Positions 1 to 6,575 are shown, counted from the first letter of the stretch. The stretch: DNA of 11,003 bases from JAVEYA01 sp034003745 (GCA_034003745.1 JAVEYA010000081.1:1-11003), one strand, 5' to 3'. Made by a program: numbers and translations. The notes: generated by a model not told the origin, from the letters alone.

Positions 1-1059
1 CAGTTCTTCGGCGGTAATGCCCTGTCCCGGCTTATAGTAGTTCTCCAGCGGGACATTTTCTCCGTAGATGGCATCGGTTACGAGCTTTTTGAGCTGTCCC
101 TGGGCGGATTCCGCCACTACCAGTTTTTTGGCCTTTTGGGCTATTTTTCTCAGTTCATCCGCCGCAAAGGGACGCAGGGTCACCGGACGGAAATGGCCGG
201 CTTTGACGCCCTGCTCACGCAGCGATTTTACCGCACCCTGTGCAGCTCTGGTTACGATGCCGTGGGCGATAATGACGATTTCGGCGTCATCCGTGGAATA
301 TTCTTGATACTCCACAATTTCAGGCGCTATTTTCTCATACTCGTCCACCAAATCATTGACGACTTCATTAAGTTCTTCTTCGGTATTATAAGTGTTGCGC
401 AGATGATTGGGGTCGCGGTCTGTGCCGGGCAATCCTTCAAGGCCTACAAAAGGATAGGTATCAACCATCTTGATTCCTTTGACGGCCGGATCGTAGATGT
501 GCAAGGACTCTCTCATTTTAGCCTGATAGCCGTCGCCCAGGACAAAGGTGGGAAAACGGTATTTCCAGGCTATATTGAAAGCCTTAATCGTATAATCGAA
601 TAATTCCTGGTGAGATCCGGTGGAATAAACGATTCTGAGTCCTTCGCCGTTACCGCCGTAACAGGTCATGGTTACTTCCTGCTGGGAGTAAATGACTGTC
701 GCGGTAGAGGGACCGCCTCGCTGCTGCACCACCAGGACTGTAGGAATTCTCATCATCTCCGCCATGGTCATGGATTCCTGCATCAGGGTGTTGCCGGGGC
801 CGGCCGTTGCGGTAAAAGCTCTTTTCCCGCATAAGACACCGCCGCAAGTCGTAAATCCGGCGGAGATTTCATCTTCGGTCTGTAAAAATTTCCGGCCATA
901 CTTGGGCGCCAAGCGTGTCCAGTAATGCATGACTTCGTTTTGCGGGGTAATCGGATAACCGTACATAATATCGACATCCGCCGCCAAGGCTGCCCAGGCC
1001 ACGACTTCATTTCCGGTCATAAATACTCTTTTTTCGCCTTCTATCGGCTTATCCACCAT
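1..1059 (-). CDS. 2-oxoacid:ferredoxin oxidoreductase, alpha subunit (VorB/KorA type), 3' end outside window
   Basis: 353 codons are visible, open to the window edge; start and ribosome site are complete. The product is the pyrimidine-binding/alpha subunit of a ferredoxin-dependent 2-oxoacid oxidoreductase, which with a TPP-binding beta subunit and Fe-S partners oxidatively decarboxylates a 2-oxoacid to acyl-CoA and reduced ferredoxin in the cytoplasm. Seen: GYPITPQNE at residues 34-42, TEDEISAGF at 61-69, TATAGPGNTLMQE at 83-95, QQRGGPSTAT at 112-121, and a C-terminal transketolase-C-like region from about residue 258 (AEIVIIAHG, then the RPVTLRPF segment at 291-298). The family usually has about 350-380 residues, so little is missing. 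The start ATG follows GGAGGTGG by a normal spacing. Beta and gamma partners presumably lie to the left. Substrate (branched-chain 2-oxoacid, 2-oxoglutarate or other) cannot be told from this subunit. No intrinsic Fe-S motif is seen here. Confidence 0.92.
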   Translation of the reverse strand, partial: MVDKPIEGEKRVFMTGNEVVAWAALAADVDIMYGYPITPQNEVMHYWTRLAPKYGRKFLQTEDEISAGFTTCGGVLCGKRAFTATAGPGNTLMQESMTMAEMMRIPTVLVVQQRGGPSTATVIYSQQEVTMTCYGGNGEGLRIVYSTGSHQELFDYTIKAFNIAWKYRFPTFVLGDGYQAKMRESLHIYDPAVKGIKMVDTYPFVGLEGLPGTDRDPNHLRNTYNTEEELNEVVNDLVDEYEKIAPEIVEYQEYSTDDAEIVIIAHGIVTRAAQGAVKSLREQGVKAGHFRPVTLRPFAADELRKIAQKAKKLVVAESAQGQLKKLVTDAIYGENVPLENYYKPGQGITAEEL

Positions 1060-1103
1060 AAAAACGCCACCTCCATAAATATATTAGATGATATACCTTT
1101 TAC

Positions 1104-1132
1104 ATTTTTTCATTGAGACACCGGATTGTCAA
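1104..1132 (-). promoter_or_regulatory. Candidate sigma-A promoter for the oxidoreductase operon
   Basis: On the minus strand a perfect -35 TTGACA (1132-1127) is followed after 17 nt by AAAAAT (1109-1104), a 4/6 match to the -10 consensus. It lies just downstream of the terminator at 1202-1239, where an independent transcription unit would need a promoter. The -10 is weak, so the assignment is tentative. Confidence 0.35.
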
Positions 1133-1201
1133 GCATTGATTTCCTTAATTTAACCATCTTTTCTGCAGGATATGTATCCTCTTGGTTCCTATCAGAGGTC
1201 T

Positions 1202-1239
1202 AAAAAAGTGCCGCAGCTCTTTTGACAACCGCGACACTT
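1202..1239 (-). terminator. Intrinsic terminator after the rsmD/coiled-coil unit
   Basis: On the minus strand an 11-bp stem (1239-1229 paired with 1216-1206, including two G-U pairs) with a 12-nt loop is followed directly by six T residues (1207-1202). It begins about 20 nt after the stop codon of the coiled-coil gene and separates that unit from the oxidoreductase gene. Confidence 0.88.
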
Positions 1240-1257
1240 ATAATGAGACTGCGTATT

Positions 1258-1716
1258 TTATCGCTTAACGTTTTGACGGATTTCATCGCGCCCCTGCCGG
1301 ACGACCTGTAAGGTTTTCTCCAATTCCGTCTGAAGCTGGGTCAACACATCATCGGCATATGTAAAAGCCCCCTGCGTAACTTCCTTCGCGATGCTTTTGG
1401 AATTTTCGATAATTTCATCGCTTTGCTGCTTGGCTGCCTTAACGATTTCACTTTCTCCCGCAATACGTTCCAGCTTTATTTTAGCCGCTTCAATAATACT
1501 TTCGGCCTCACCGTTGGCCTCGGCTATAACCCTTTCTTTTTCCCGCAGTATCCATTCCGCTTCATGCACCGCGCCGGGAGTCAGCGCCCGGAATCTATCA
1601 ATAAAATTATATAAAATATCTTCATGGATAATTACTTTTCCAGTCATGGGTATACGAGAAGATTCTTCAATCATATTTTCAAATTCATCAATTAAAGTTA
1701 AAATTTCCACACTCAT
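1258..1716 (-). CDS. Small coiled-coil protein, V-ATPase subunit H / F0 subunit b-like, function unknown
   Basis: 152 codons. After an N-terminal ~45 residues the sequence is almost entirely charged helix rich in E, K, A, I and R, roughly residues 50-150, with an IAEANGEAESIIEAAK stretch (63-78) of the kind seen in ATPase stalk subunits (F0 b, V-type H) and DivIVA-like coiled coils. No membrane segment or catalytic motif is visible. It overlaps the end of rsmD by 4 bp (ATGA), so it is probably translationally coupled to it. The GGAGG site is only one base from this ATG; the GTG two codons further in (1710-1708) has a better 7-nt spacing and may be the real start. The similarity to ATPase stalks may be only compositional, so I give no function. 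Confidence 0.82.
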   Translation of the reverse strand: MSVEILTLIDEFENMIEESSRIPMTGKVIIHEDILYNFIDRFRALTPGAVHEAEWILREKERVIAEANGEAESIIEAAKIKLERIAGESEIVKAAKQQSDEIIENSKSIAKEVTQGAFTYADDVLTQLQTELEKTLQVVRQGRDEIRQNVKR

Positions 1717-2276
1717 ACCTCCACATATTTGTATCTATAATACCAAATTATTGTATCACCGTATATACTTTTCCTGGTTAAACCCATCTTTCCTGTAGCT
1801 TCCGTTAAAACAGTCCTACTGTCTGTTTCGACGATCACTGCCGCCTGATCCGCTAAAATTGGGGATTCCGCCAACTGCAGGAGAATATCTTCCTGGTTGC
1901 TAAGATAGGGCGGATCTACATATACTATATTTACTGTTTGCTGAAGTTCTTGGGGCGGATGTTTTAAGAGCTGCGAAGCTTCCAGAGAAAACAGCCGCGC
2001 TTTGTCTTCCAGACGGCAATGGGCCAGATTCTGACGGATGATTTCCTGGGCTTGCCGCGCGCTGTCGTTAAAATAGCAAAAAGCCGCTCCGCGGCTGAGC
2101 GCTTCGATGCCCATTGCGCCCGTTCCCGCAAAAAGGTCTAAAAAAATCGCATCAACAATTTGTGTGCCCAGAACATTAAAAACAGCTTCTCTGACCTTTT
2201 CCAAAGTGGGTCTTGTTTTTAATCCTTTCAGGGCTTTCAGTCTGTGACCTTTGGCTGAACCGGCAATGATCCGCAA
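1713..2276 (-). CDS. rsmD: 16S rRNA (guanine(966)-N(2))-methyltransferase RsmD
   Basis: 187 codons, the normal family length. The enzyme transfers a methyl group from S-adenosylmethionine to N2 of G966 in 16S rRNA. Seen: the family N-terminus MRIIAG, TRPT at 21-24 followed by KVREAVFN, the SAM-binding motif I DLFAGTGAMGIEALSRGA at 47-64, and the catalytic N6/N2-type motif IV DPPY at 121-124. The start is TTG, read in frame with the canonical N-terminus; no ATG or GTG exists in frame upstream, and the ATG at 2280 is in another frame. A GAGGAG site lies 11 nt upstream. It heads a two-gene unit with the coiled-coil gene. coaD, which often follows rsmD in Firmicutes, is absent here. Confidence 0.96.
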   Translation of the reverse strand: MRIIAGSAKGHRLKALKGLKTRPTLEKVREAVFNVLGTQIVDAIFLDLFAGTGAMGIEALSRGAAFCYFNDSARQAQEIIRQNLAHCRLEDKARLFSLEASQLLKHPPQELQQTVNIVYVDPPYLSNQEDILLQLAESPILADQAAVIVETDSRTVLTEATGKMGLTRKSIYGDTIIWYYRYKYVEV

Positions 2277-2299
2277 ACATTTACCATCTCCTCGCCAAA

Positions 2300-2308
2300 A
2301 TTATACCA
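2300..2308 (-). promoter_or_regulatory. Extended -10 promoter for rsmD
   Basis: The minus strand reads TGGTATAAT (2308-2300), a perfect TATAAT with the TGn extension, 24 nt before the rsmD start. No good -35 is seen at 17 nt (TAGTAT), which is compatible with an extended -10 promoter. Confidence 0.55.
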
Positions 2309-2338
2309 CAATTTACAAACAAATACTAAATTCGCGAT

Positions 2339-2368
2339 GAATTAATACTTTCCCTTTTGCTCATACTA
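2339..2368 (+). promoter_or_regulatory. Candidate sigma-G (forespore) promoter upstream of gpr
   Basis: CATACTA at 2362-2368 fits the sigma-G -10 consensus CATNHTA exactly, and GAATT at 2339-2343 matches GHATR in 4 of 5 positions with an 18-nt spacer. The same GCTCATACTA decamer occurs upstream of the SASP gene (minus strand, 3919-3910). gpr is a known sigma-F/sigma-G gene in Bacillus. A terminator lies between this promoter and gpr, so which transcript it makes is open. Confidence 0.5.
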
Positions 2369-2423
2369 TAAATGTAAATTTTCCTCTGCAAGCCTTCCTT
2401 ACCTGCGCTTCGTTTCAGCAACC

Positions 2424-2447
2424 GCCCGCTTCACAGCGGGCTTTTTT
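2424..2447 (+). terminator. Intrinsic terminator in the gpr leader region
   Basis: GCCCGCT (2424-2430) pairs with AGCGGGC (2435-2441) around a TCAC loop and is followed by six T residues (2442-2447). It reads on the plus strand, yet no plus-strand gene precedes it: rsmD is divergent. It would either end a short RNA of about 70 nt from the promoter at 2339-2368 or attenuate gpr. Confidence 0.8.
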
Positions 2448-2453
2448 ATCATA

Positions 2454-2484
2454 GATTAGCAGATAATCGGGCAAAATCATCTTA
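2454..2484 (+). promoter_or_regulatory. Alternative sigma-G-type promoter immediately upstream of gpr
   Basis: CATCTTA at 2478-2484 also fits CATNHTA. The best -35 is GATTA at 2454-2458 (4/5 to GHATR) with a 19-nt spacer, one longer than usual. It lies after the leader terminator and would give a 5' leader of about 20 nt. It is a weaker match than the site at 2339-2368 in spacing. Confidence 0.3.
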
Positions 2485-2512
2485 AACTTAAAAACCAAGA
2501 AAGGATACATTT

Positions 2513-3499
2513 ATGAAGAAAAGTGAACTTTACAATTTAATGGGAATTCATCTGGGTCTGGCCGTAGAAGCGCATGATCTCCTGCGCGGTGAAGCGGGTG
2601 GAGAAATACCGGGCGTAAAGATGGAAGAAAACGCTTTCGAAAATGGGACAATCAAGGTGGTCACAATTTTGGATGAGCAAGGCGCCCAAATGATGGGCCG
2701 GCCGGTGGGCAGTTATATTACCCTGGAAACCGCAGCTTTGCGGGATAATAATAAGGATGCACATAAAAACGTAGGAGAAATACTGGCGCAAAACCTCCAA
2801 GAAATCTTGCCTCTTAAACCCGATTCCACGATTTTGGTTATCGGTCTGGGCAACTGGAACGCCACGCCGGATTCCTTGGGTCCCCGGGTAATCAACTTAT
2901 CCATGGCTACCCGGCATCTGTTTCAATACGCTCCGGAGGAATTAAGACAAGGGTTACGTTCCGTAGCGGTTCTCTCTCCCGGTGTGCTGGGTATTACCGG
3001 AATAGAAACAGCGGAAATTATCAAAGGCACCATAGACCGCATTCAGCCCGATATGCTGATCTGTATTGATGCGCTGGCCGCCGGCAGCGTGGAAAGAATC
3101 AACGGCAGTATTCAGGTCGCTACTACGGGGATTAATCCAGGCTCCGGCATCGGCAACAAACGGATGGGCATCAATCAGGAAAATATGGGCATACCTGTTA
3201 TTGCCATCGGCGTACCCACGGTCGTACCCGCCGGCATTATCGCGCATCAGATCATTGAAGAACTGTTCGGCAGCCTGCAATCCGCGCCCGGTATCCGGCA
3301 AGCCTATCATAACCTACAGCCCGACGCCGTTAACGAGATTATCGGCAAGATCCTGGAACCGTTTGGCGGGCAGCTGACCGTTACGCCCAAGGAGATTGAC
3401 GAACATATTTCCGCTACCGCTAAAGTTATTGCCATGGCGCTGGCGTTGGCTCTGCATCCGGGAATGCCTGCAGACGAAGTGGAACATTACATTCATTAG
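2513..3499 (+). CDS. gpr: Germination protease GPR (SASP endopeptidase)
   Basis: 328 codons; Bacillus GPR is about 370. GPR is made in the forespore as a zymogen, trims its own N-terminus, and at germination cleaves alpha/beta SASPs to free the DNA and supply amino acids. Seen: GLAVEAHD at 15-22, matching the DLAVE-type processing site after a ~15-residue propeptide; IVGLGNW-like VIGLGNWNATPDSLGP at 109-124; SPGVLGITGIETAEII at 155-170; CIDALAAGSVERIN at 184-197; GINPGSGIGNKR at 206-217; PVIAIGVPTVV at 228-238; VTPKEID near 290-296. Asp120 and Asp186 correspond to the two Asp residues reported essential in Bacillus GPR. AAAGGA lies 7 nt before the ATG. The Bacillus C-terminal third contains an insert missing here, explaining the shorter length. 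It converges on a SASP gene, its substrate. Confidence 0.97.
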   Translation: MKKSELYNLMGIHLGLAVEAHDLLRGEAGGEIPGVKMEENAFENGTIKVVTILDEQGAQMMGRPVGSYITLETAALRDNNKDAHKNVGEILAQNLQEILPLKPDSTILVIGLGNWNATPDSLGPRVINLSMATRHLFQYAPEELRQGLRSVAVLSPGVLGITGIETAEIIKGTIDRIQPDMLICIDALAAGSVERINGSIQVATTGINPGSGIGNKRMGINQENMGIPVIAIGVPTVVPAGIIAHQIIEELFGSLQSAPGIRQAYHNLQPDAVNEIIGKILEPFGGQLTVTPKEIDEHISATAKVIAMALALALHPGMPADEVEHYIH

Positions 3500-3534
3500 A
3501 TAAACCTTAAATATGACTTAGACGACATAGATTC

Positions 3535-3571
3535 AAAAAAACAAGCAGGAAAAAACTCCTGCTTGTTTTTT
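3535..3571. terminator. Bidirectional terminator shared by gpr and the SASP gene
   Basis: A perfect 10-bp stem, ACAAGCAGGA (3541-3550) with TCCTGCTTGT (3557-3566), has a 6-nt loop and is flanked by an A run on the left (3535-3541) and a T run on the right (3566-3571). It therefore gives a U tail on both strands and serves two convergent genes. Confidence 0.92.
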
Positions 3572-3623
3572 ATAAGGTCGATCTAAATGCTCACGGGAAA
3601 GACTTCGCAGTCTAGACAGAAGT

Positions 3624-3815
3624 CTACTGATTTTGACCCATCTGACCACCCAGAGCTTGTTCTGCATACTGAACCAGCTTCTTGGTCATCGTACCTCCGA
3701 CGTATCCATTCTGCCGCGAAGTCAGCTGACCTTTATCGGTGGTCGCATAGTTGGTAAGACCTAACTCATTGGCAGTTTCATACTTCATTTGATCAAGCGC
3801 TTTATTTTTAACCAT
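3624..3815 (-). CDS. Alpha/beta-type small acid-soluble spore protein
   Basis: 63 residues, the family's usual 60-70. The protein binds and saturates forespore DNA, holding it in an A-like form that resists UV and heat, and is cut by GPR at germination. Seen: MKYETANELGL at 10-20, the GPR recognition segment (cleavage after the Glu of KYE in the family), and the conserved DNA-binding C-terminal helix GYVGGTMTKKLVQYAEQAL at 37-55. The start chosen is the ATG at 3815, preceded by GGGAGGTG at normal spacing; an ATG 18 nt upstream overlaps that ribosome site and is not used. The substrate of gpr lies next to it, convergent. Confidence 0.96.
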   Translation of the reverse strand: MVKNKALDQMKYETANELGLTNYATTDKGQLTSRQNGYVGGTMTKKLVQYAEQALGGQMGQNQ

Positions 3816-3909
3816 TATTTCACCTCCCTTCATACGTTATCAACGAATCCTAAAGAGGGAAATATTCATACTTTCAGCCTAAAGCAATTAAAACTGCCCG
3901 GCTTAATAT

Positions 3910-3939
3910 TAGTATGAGCGGAACACCTTATTTATATGT
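3910..3939 (-). promoter_or_regulatory. Candidate sigma-G promoter of the SASP gene
   Basis: On the minus strand, ACATA (3939-3935, 4/5 to GHATR) and CATACTA (3916-3910, perfect CATNHTA) are spaced 18 nt apart. The -10 lies in GCTCATACTA, identical to the box upstream of gpr. The predicted 5' leader is about 88 nt, long for a SASP gene. SASP genes are classic sigma-G targets. Confidence 0.5.
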
Positions 3940-4021
3940 CAGGATAAAATTGGGGCAAACCTCTGATAAGATCCATAAGCTACGGGGAAGGTGTTCATCC
4001 GTATAGTCTTACAGAGGTTTG
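3921..4021. repeat. Nested inverted repeats with pseudoknot potential (possible structured RNA or DNA site)
   Basis: Three pairings nest here. CAAACCTCTG (3956-3965) pairs with CAGAGGTTTG (4012-4021) and the stem continues, after one bulged A, with TAAG/CTTA (3967-3970/4008-4011). Inside, TACGG (3981-3985) pairs with CCGTA (3999-4003) around a 13-nt loop. That loop contains AAGGTGTTC (3988-3996), perfectly complementary to GAACACCTT at 3921-3929 outside the stem. No U run follows on either strand, so it is not a simple terminator. It lies between the SASP gene and the 43-codon gene and includes the spacer of the proposed SASP promoter. I do not recognise a known riboswitch class. Confidence 0.55.
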
Positions 4022-4053
4022 TATAGCCTAACTAGGGTCGATTCGTGTAGTCT

Positions 4054-4185
4054 CTAGGTGTCCTTCCTTTTCTCATTTTCACATCGGCCGGAAAGGCCAT
4101 GCTCCTGGGCGGCCTCATACTTAAATCTCTCCATATCCGCCTTTATTTTTTTGACATTTTCGGTTTCTTTTTCTTTGTTTTTCAT
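4054..4185 (-). CDS. 43-residue SASP-like protein with a GPR-site motif
   Basis: A short gene with a good ribosome site, GAGGTG about 5 nt before the ATG. The product is mostly charged: a Lys/Glu-rich N-terminus (1-17), then ERFKYEAAQEHGL at 19-31, then a short tail with one Cys (C35). The central segment closely resembles MKYETANELGL of the neighbouring SASP and the GPR cleavage consensus (KYE, A, E and GL align). The DNA-binding GxVGG helix of alpha/beta SASPs is absent, and the sequence after the stop does not encode it in another frame, so it is not simply a frameshifted SASP. It is same-strand with and upstream of the SASP gene. A spore core protein degraded by GPR is inferred, not shown. 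No clear sigma-G promoter was found upstream. Confidence 0.66.
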   Translation of the reverse strand: MKNKEKETENVKKIKADMERFKYEAAQEHGLSGRCENEKRKDT

Positions 4186-4274
4186 AATTACACCTCAATT
4201 CTATTTGGTCTGCATTCTTTATTTTTTTATAAATGCGTTTAAATCATACCCGGTTTTATCTGACAAACAATGAA

Positions 4275-4325
4275 GCTGCCGTAAAATAGCAGATGTGTCA
4301 TTCTGACAGTCCATTTTACGACAGC
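4275..4325. repeat. Long hairpin-forming inverted repeat downstream of recG
   Basis: A 13-bp stem with one G-U/mismatch (4275-4287 with 4313-4325) encloses a smaller TGTCA/TGACA hairpin (4296-4300/4304-4308, loop TTC). It starts about 50 nt after the recG stop. No U tract follows on either strand, so a recG terminator role is doubtful; it could be an RNA-stabilising or protein-binding palindrome. Confidence 0.5.
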
Positions 4326-4375
4326 CCCAGTATTAGGACGCTTGACTATATCTGAAAATATTTTTGATAATCTAC

Positions 4376-6421
4376 CTAATTTAACAACACGCTTTGCAGA
4401 ATTTCTTCCGTTTTTTGGCGCAGCGGCACGTTTTCTTCTTTCTTTAACGACGGATCCGCTGTAACGGTTTCCGCAGCCAGCTTGCGGGCTTTCAACAAAA
4501 TGTCTTCATCACGGCTCAAATCAGCCAGCCTGAATTCAGGCAGGCCGTGTTGTTTCACGCCAAAAAACTGGCCCGGTCCTCTTAATTTCATATCCTCTTC
4601 CGCCAGGACAAAACCGTCATGGGTCTCCGTCATCAGCTTTAACCTTTGTAAAGCAGCCGCATCATTGGATTTGGTCACCAGGATGCAATACGACTGCAAA
4701 TCGCTCCGGCCTACCCGCCCCCGCAATTGATGCAGCTGCGCCAGGCCGAAACGGTCGGCGTCTTCCACCACCATAACTGTAGCCTGGGGGACATTGACGC
4801 CCACTTCGATCACTGTTGTGCTGACCAAAGCTTTGATCTTCCCTTGATAAAAATCCTGCATCGCCGCGTCTTTTTCTTTGGCGCTCATTTGTCCGTGCAC
4901 CAACCCCACCTTATACGGGGTCAGCGTCTTAGCCAGGATTTCCGCCGTCTTTTCAGCATTGGCCAAATCCAGCGCCTCCGATTCTTCCACCAGCGGGCAG
5001 ACCACATACACCTGCGCGCCTTCTTGTAATCGAACCCGCAAAAATTTATAGATCTTCTCCCGTGATTTGTCTTTGATGCAATATGTCTCTATCTTTTTAC
5101 GGCCGGGCGGAGACTCGTTCAGCACCGATACGTCCAGATCGCCGTACACGGTTAACGCCAGCGTCCGGGGAATCGGCGTAGCCGTCATCACAAGCATGTC
5201 GGGATTCCCGGCTTTCTTCTCCAGAAGCTCTCTTTGTTTCACGCCGAAACGGTGCTGCTCATCGATTATGACCAAACCTGCGTTCTGAAAAGACACCCCC
5301 TCCTGAATCAGCGCATGGGTGCCGATCACCACATGCGCATCCCCGGAGGCGATTTTTTCCAAGGTCTCTTTTCTTGCGGAAGCGGCTTGACTTCCGGTCA
5401 GTAAATAAGTTTTAAGCCCCAGCGGCTCAAACCAGGCCGCGATTCCGGCATAGTGCTGCTGCGCCAATATTTCCGTAGGCGCCATCAATATCCCCAGGTA
5501 CCCGTTGCCCACCGTCTTCAGCAAAGCCCAGGCCGCTACCACTGTTTTCCCTGAGCCCACGTCCCCTTGCAGCAGGCGGTTCATCGGCTCATTCTTGGCC
5601 ATATCGGCGCCGATTTCCGCAATCGCTCTTTCTTGCGCCCCGGTTAAATTAAAGTTCAACCCCCTCAAAAACTCACTTAAACGGGGGTAGTCTTTCTTGT
5701 GGGCGATCCCCGTACGTTGATGGACATATTTTTGTCTTAAAAGATACAGCGCAGTCTGCTGCAGAAAAAATTCCTCAAAGATCAGCCGGTAACGCGCCTT
5801 TTCCAAAACCGTCAAGTCCTGCGGAAAATGGATATTCCTGAGCGCCTCCCGGAGCGGCAATAAATCCTGTTCCGCTCTGATCTGGGGAGTAAATATTTCC
5901 GGCAGCAGTCCGGAGAAATTCTGCAGCGCTTCTTCGGCGATCTCCCGCCAGAACTTCTGACTCAGGCCTTCCGTGCCGGGATAAAAGGGGACGATCCTGC
6001 CGCTGTATAACTTGGGGTCTCCTGTTATAATCTCATGTTCGGCCACATTTATTTCTTTTTTGCCGAAATTGACCTTGACCTTGCCCGTAATGACGAGATC
6101 CATCCCGGAATGCAGCTGGTTTTTCAGATAGTGCTGGTTAAACCATACGGCCACGGCTGTCCCGGTATGGTCTGCCACGGCCGCCTTAATAATGCGCAAA
6201 TTCAGGCGGGGACGAACCTCCTCTACCTTAAGTACGCGGACTATGACCGTTTCGTATTCATCCGGCTGCAGCTGCCACAAATTTTTCAACCGGGTGCGGT
6301 CTTCATAGCGGCGCGGATAATACAAAAGCAAATCCGGGACATTCTTAATACCCAGCCGCTTCAAGAGTATTTCCCGTTTAGGCCCAACGCCCTTTAAACC
6401 TTTGATCGAGGCAATTTCCAT
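4376..6421 (-). CDS. recG: ATP-dependent DNA helicase RecG
   Basis: 681 codons, full length (Bacillus RecG is 682). RecG is a monomeric branch-migration helicase that regresses stalled replication forks and processes recombination junctions. Seen: N-terminal LKGVGPKRE (9-17) and the OB-fold wedge region (about 55-135), which inserts into the fork; Walker A GDVGSGKT (286-293); the motif II variant DEQH (387-390); motif III TATPIPRT (413-420); and motif VI within LRGRVGRSDLQSYC, with GRVGR at 568-572. All helicase motifs are intact. The ATG at 6421 gives the canonical N-terminus; the upstream purine site is weak (GGGGTG). It ends the window's second half and is followed by spore genes before rsmD. 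Confidence 0.98.
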   Translation of the reverse strand: MEIASIKGLKGVGPKREILLKRLGIKNVPDLLLYYPRRYEDRTRLKNLWQLQPDEYETVIVRVLKVEEVRPRLNLRIIKAAVADHTGTAVAVWFNQHYLKNQLHSGMDLVITGKVKVNFGKKEINVAEHEIITGDPKLYSGRIVPFYPGTEGLSQKFWREIAEEALQNFSGLLPEIFTPQIRAEQDLLPLREALRNIHFPQDLTVLEKARYRLIFEEFFLQQTALYLLRQKYVHQRTGIAHKKDYPRLSEFLRGLNFNLTGAQERAIAEIGADMAKNEPMNRLLQGDVGSGKTVVAAWALLKTVGNGYLGILMAPTEILAQQHYAGIAAWFEPLGLKTYLLTGSQAASARKETLEKIASGDAHVVIGTHALIQEGVSFQNAGLVIIDEQHRFGVKQRELLEKKAGNPDMLVMTATPIPRTLALTVYGDLDVSVLNESPPGRKKIETYCIKDKSREKIYKFLRVRLQEGAQVYVVCPLVEESEALDLANAEKTAEILAKTLTPYKVGLVHGQMSAKEKDAAMQDFYQGKIKALVSTTVIEVGVNVPQATVMVVEDADRFGLAQLHQLRGRVGRSDLQSYCILVTKSNDAAALQRLKLMTETHDGFVLAEEDMKLRGPGQFFGVKQHGLPEFRLADLSRDEDILLKARKLAAETVTADPSLKKEENVPLRQKTEEILQSVLLN

Positions 6422-6529
6422 CCGGCAGCACCCCGCCTAATTTCTTCTTAACTCTTTTATTTTTCTCCTTATATTTACCATTTCCTTCTTTTTGCTGAAA
6501 GAAAAAGGGCGCTGCCGCTGAACGACAGA

Positions 6530-6574
6530 ACGGGATATCCTTCACAGCCATGTAAGCAGTTTTCGGATACCCGT
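6530..6574. repeat. Imperfect inverted repeat between the chemoreceptor and recG
   Basis: ACGGGATATCC (6530-6540) and GGATACCCGT (6565-6574) pair over 10 bp with one bulged base and a 24-nt loop. It lies in the 190-nt gap between the two minus-strand genes. No U tract follows closely, so a terminator role is weak. The rest of the gap is polypyrimidine-rich on the plus strand and holds no supported gene. Confidence 0.35.
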
Positions 6575-6575
6575 C

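Noticed and set aside
136..603. Plus-strand open frame of 155 codons across the oxidoreductase gene
   Set aside because: It is antisense to a gene with clear family motifs and has no ribosome site; it is a shadow of the minus-strand gene.
1168..1179. Short palindrome GGATATGTATCC upstream of the oxidoreductase promoter
   Set aside because: Only 5 bp arms; could be chance and no second copy was seen in the window.
1391..1798. Plus-strand open frame of 135 codons over the coiled-coil gene
   Set aside because: Ser/Ile-rich shadow of a real minus-strand coiled-coil gene.
3816..3833. Upstream ATG for the SASP gene
   Set aside because: It would overlap the GGGAGGTG ribosome site; the family N-terminus starts at the ATG at 3815.
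3952..3961. GGGCAAACC resembling the c-di-GMP-I riboswitch core
   Set aside because: The rest of the class I consensus, including the second stem and the GCA motifs, is absent.
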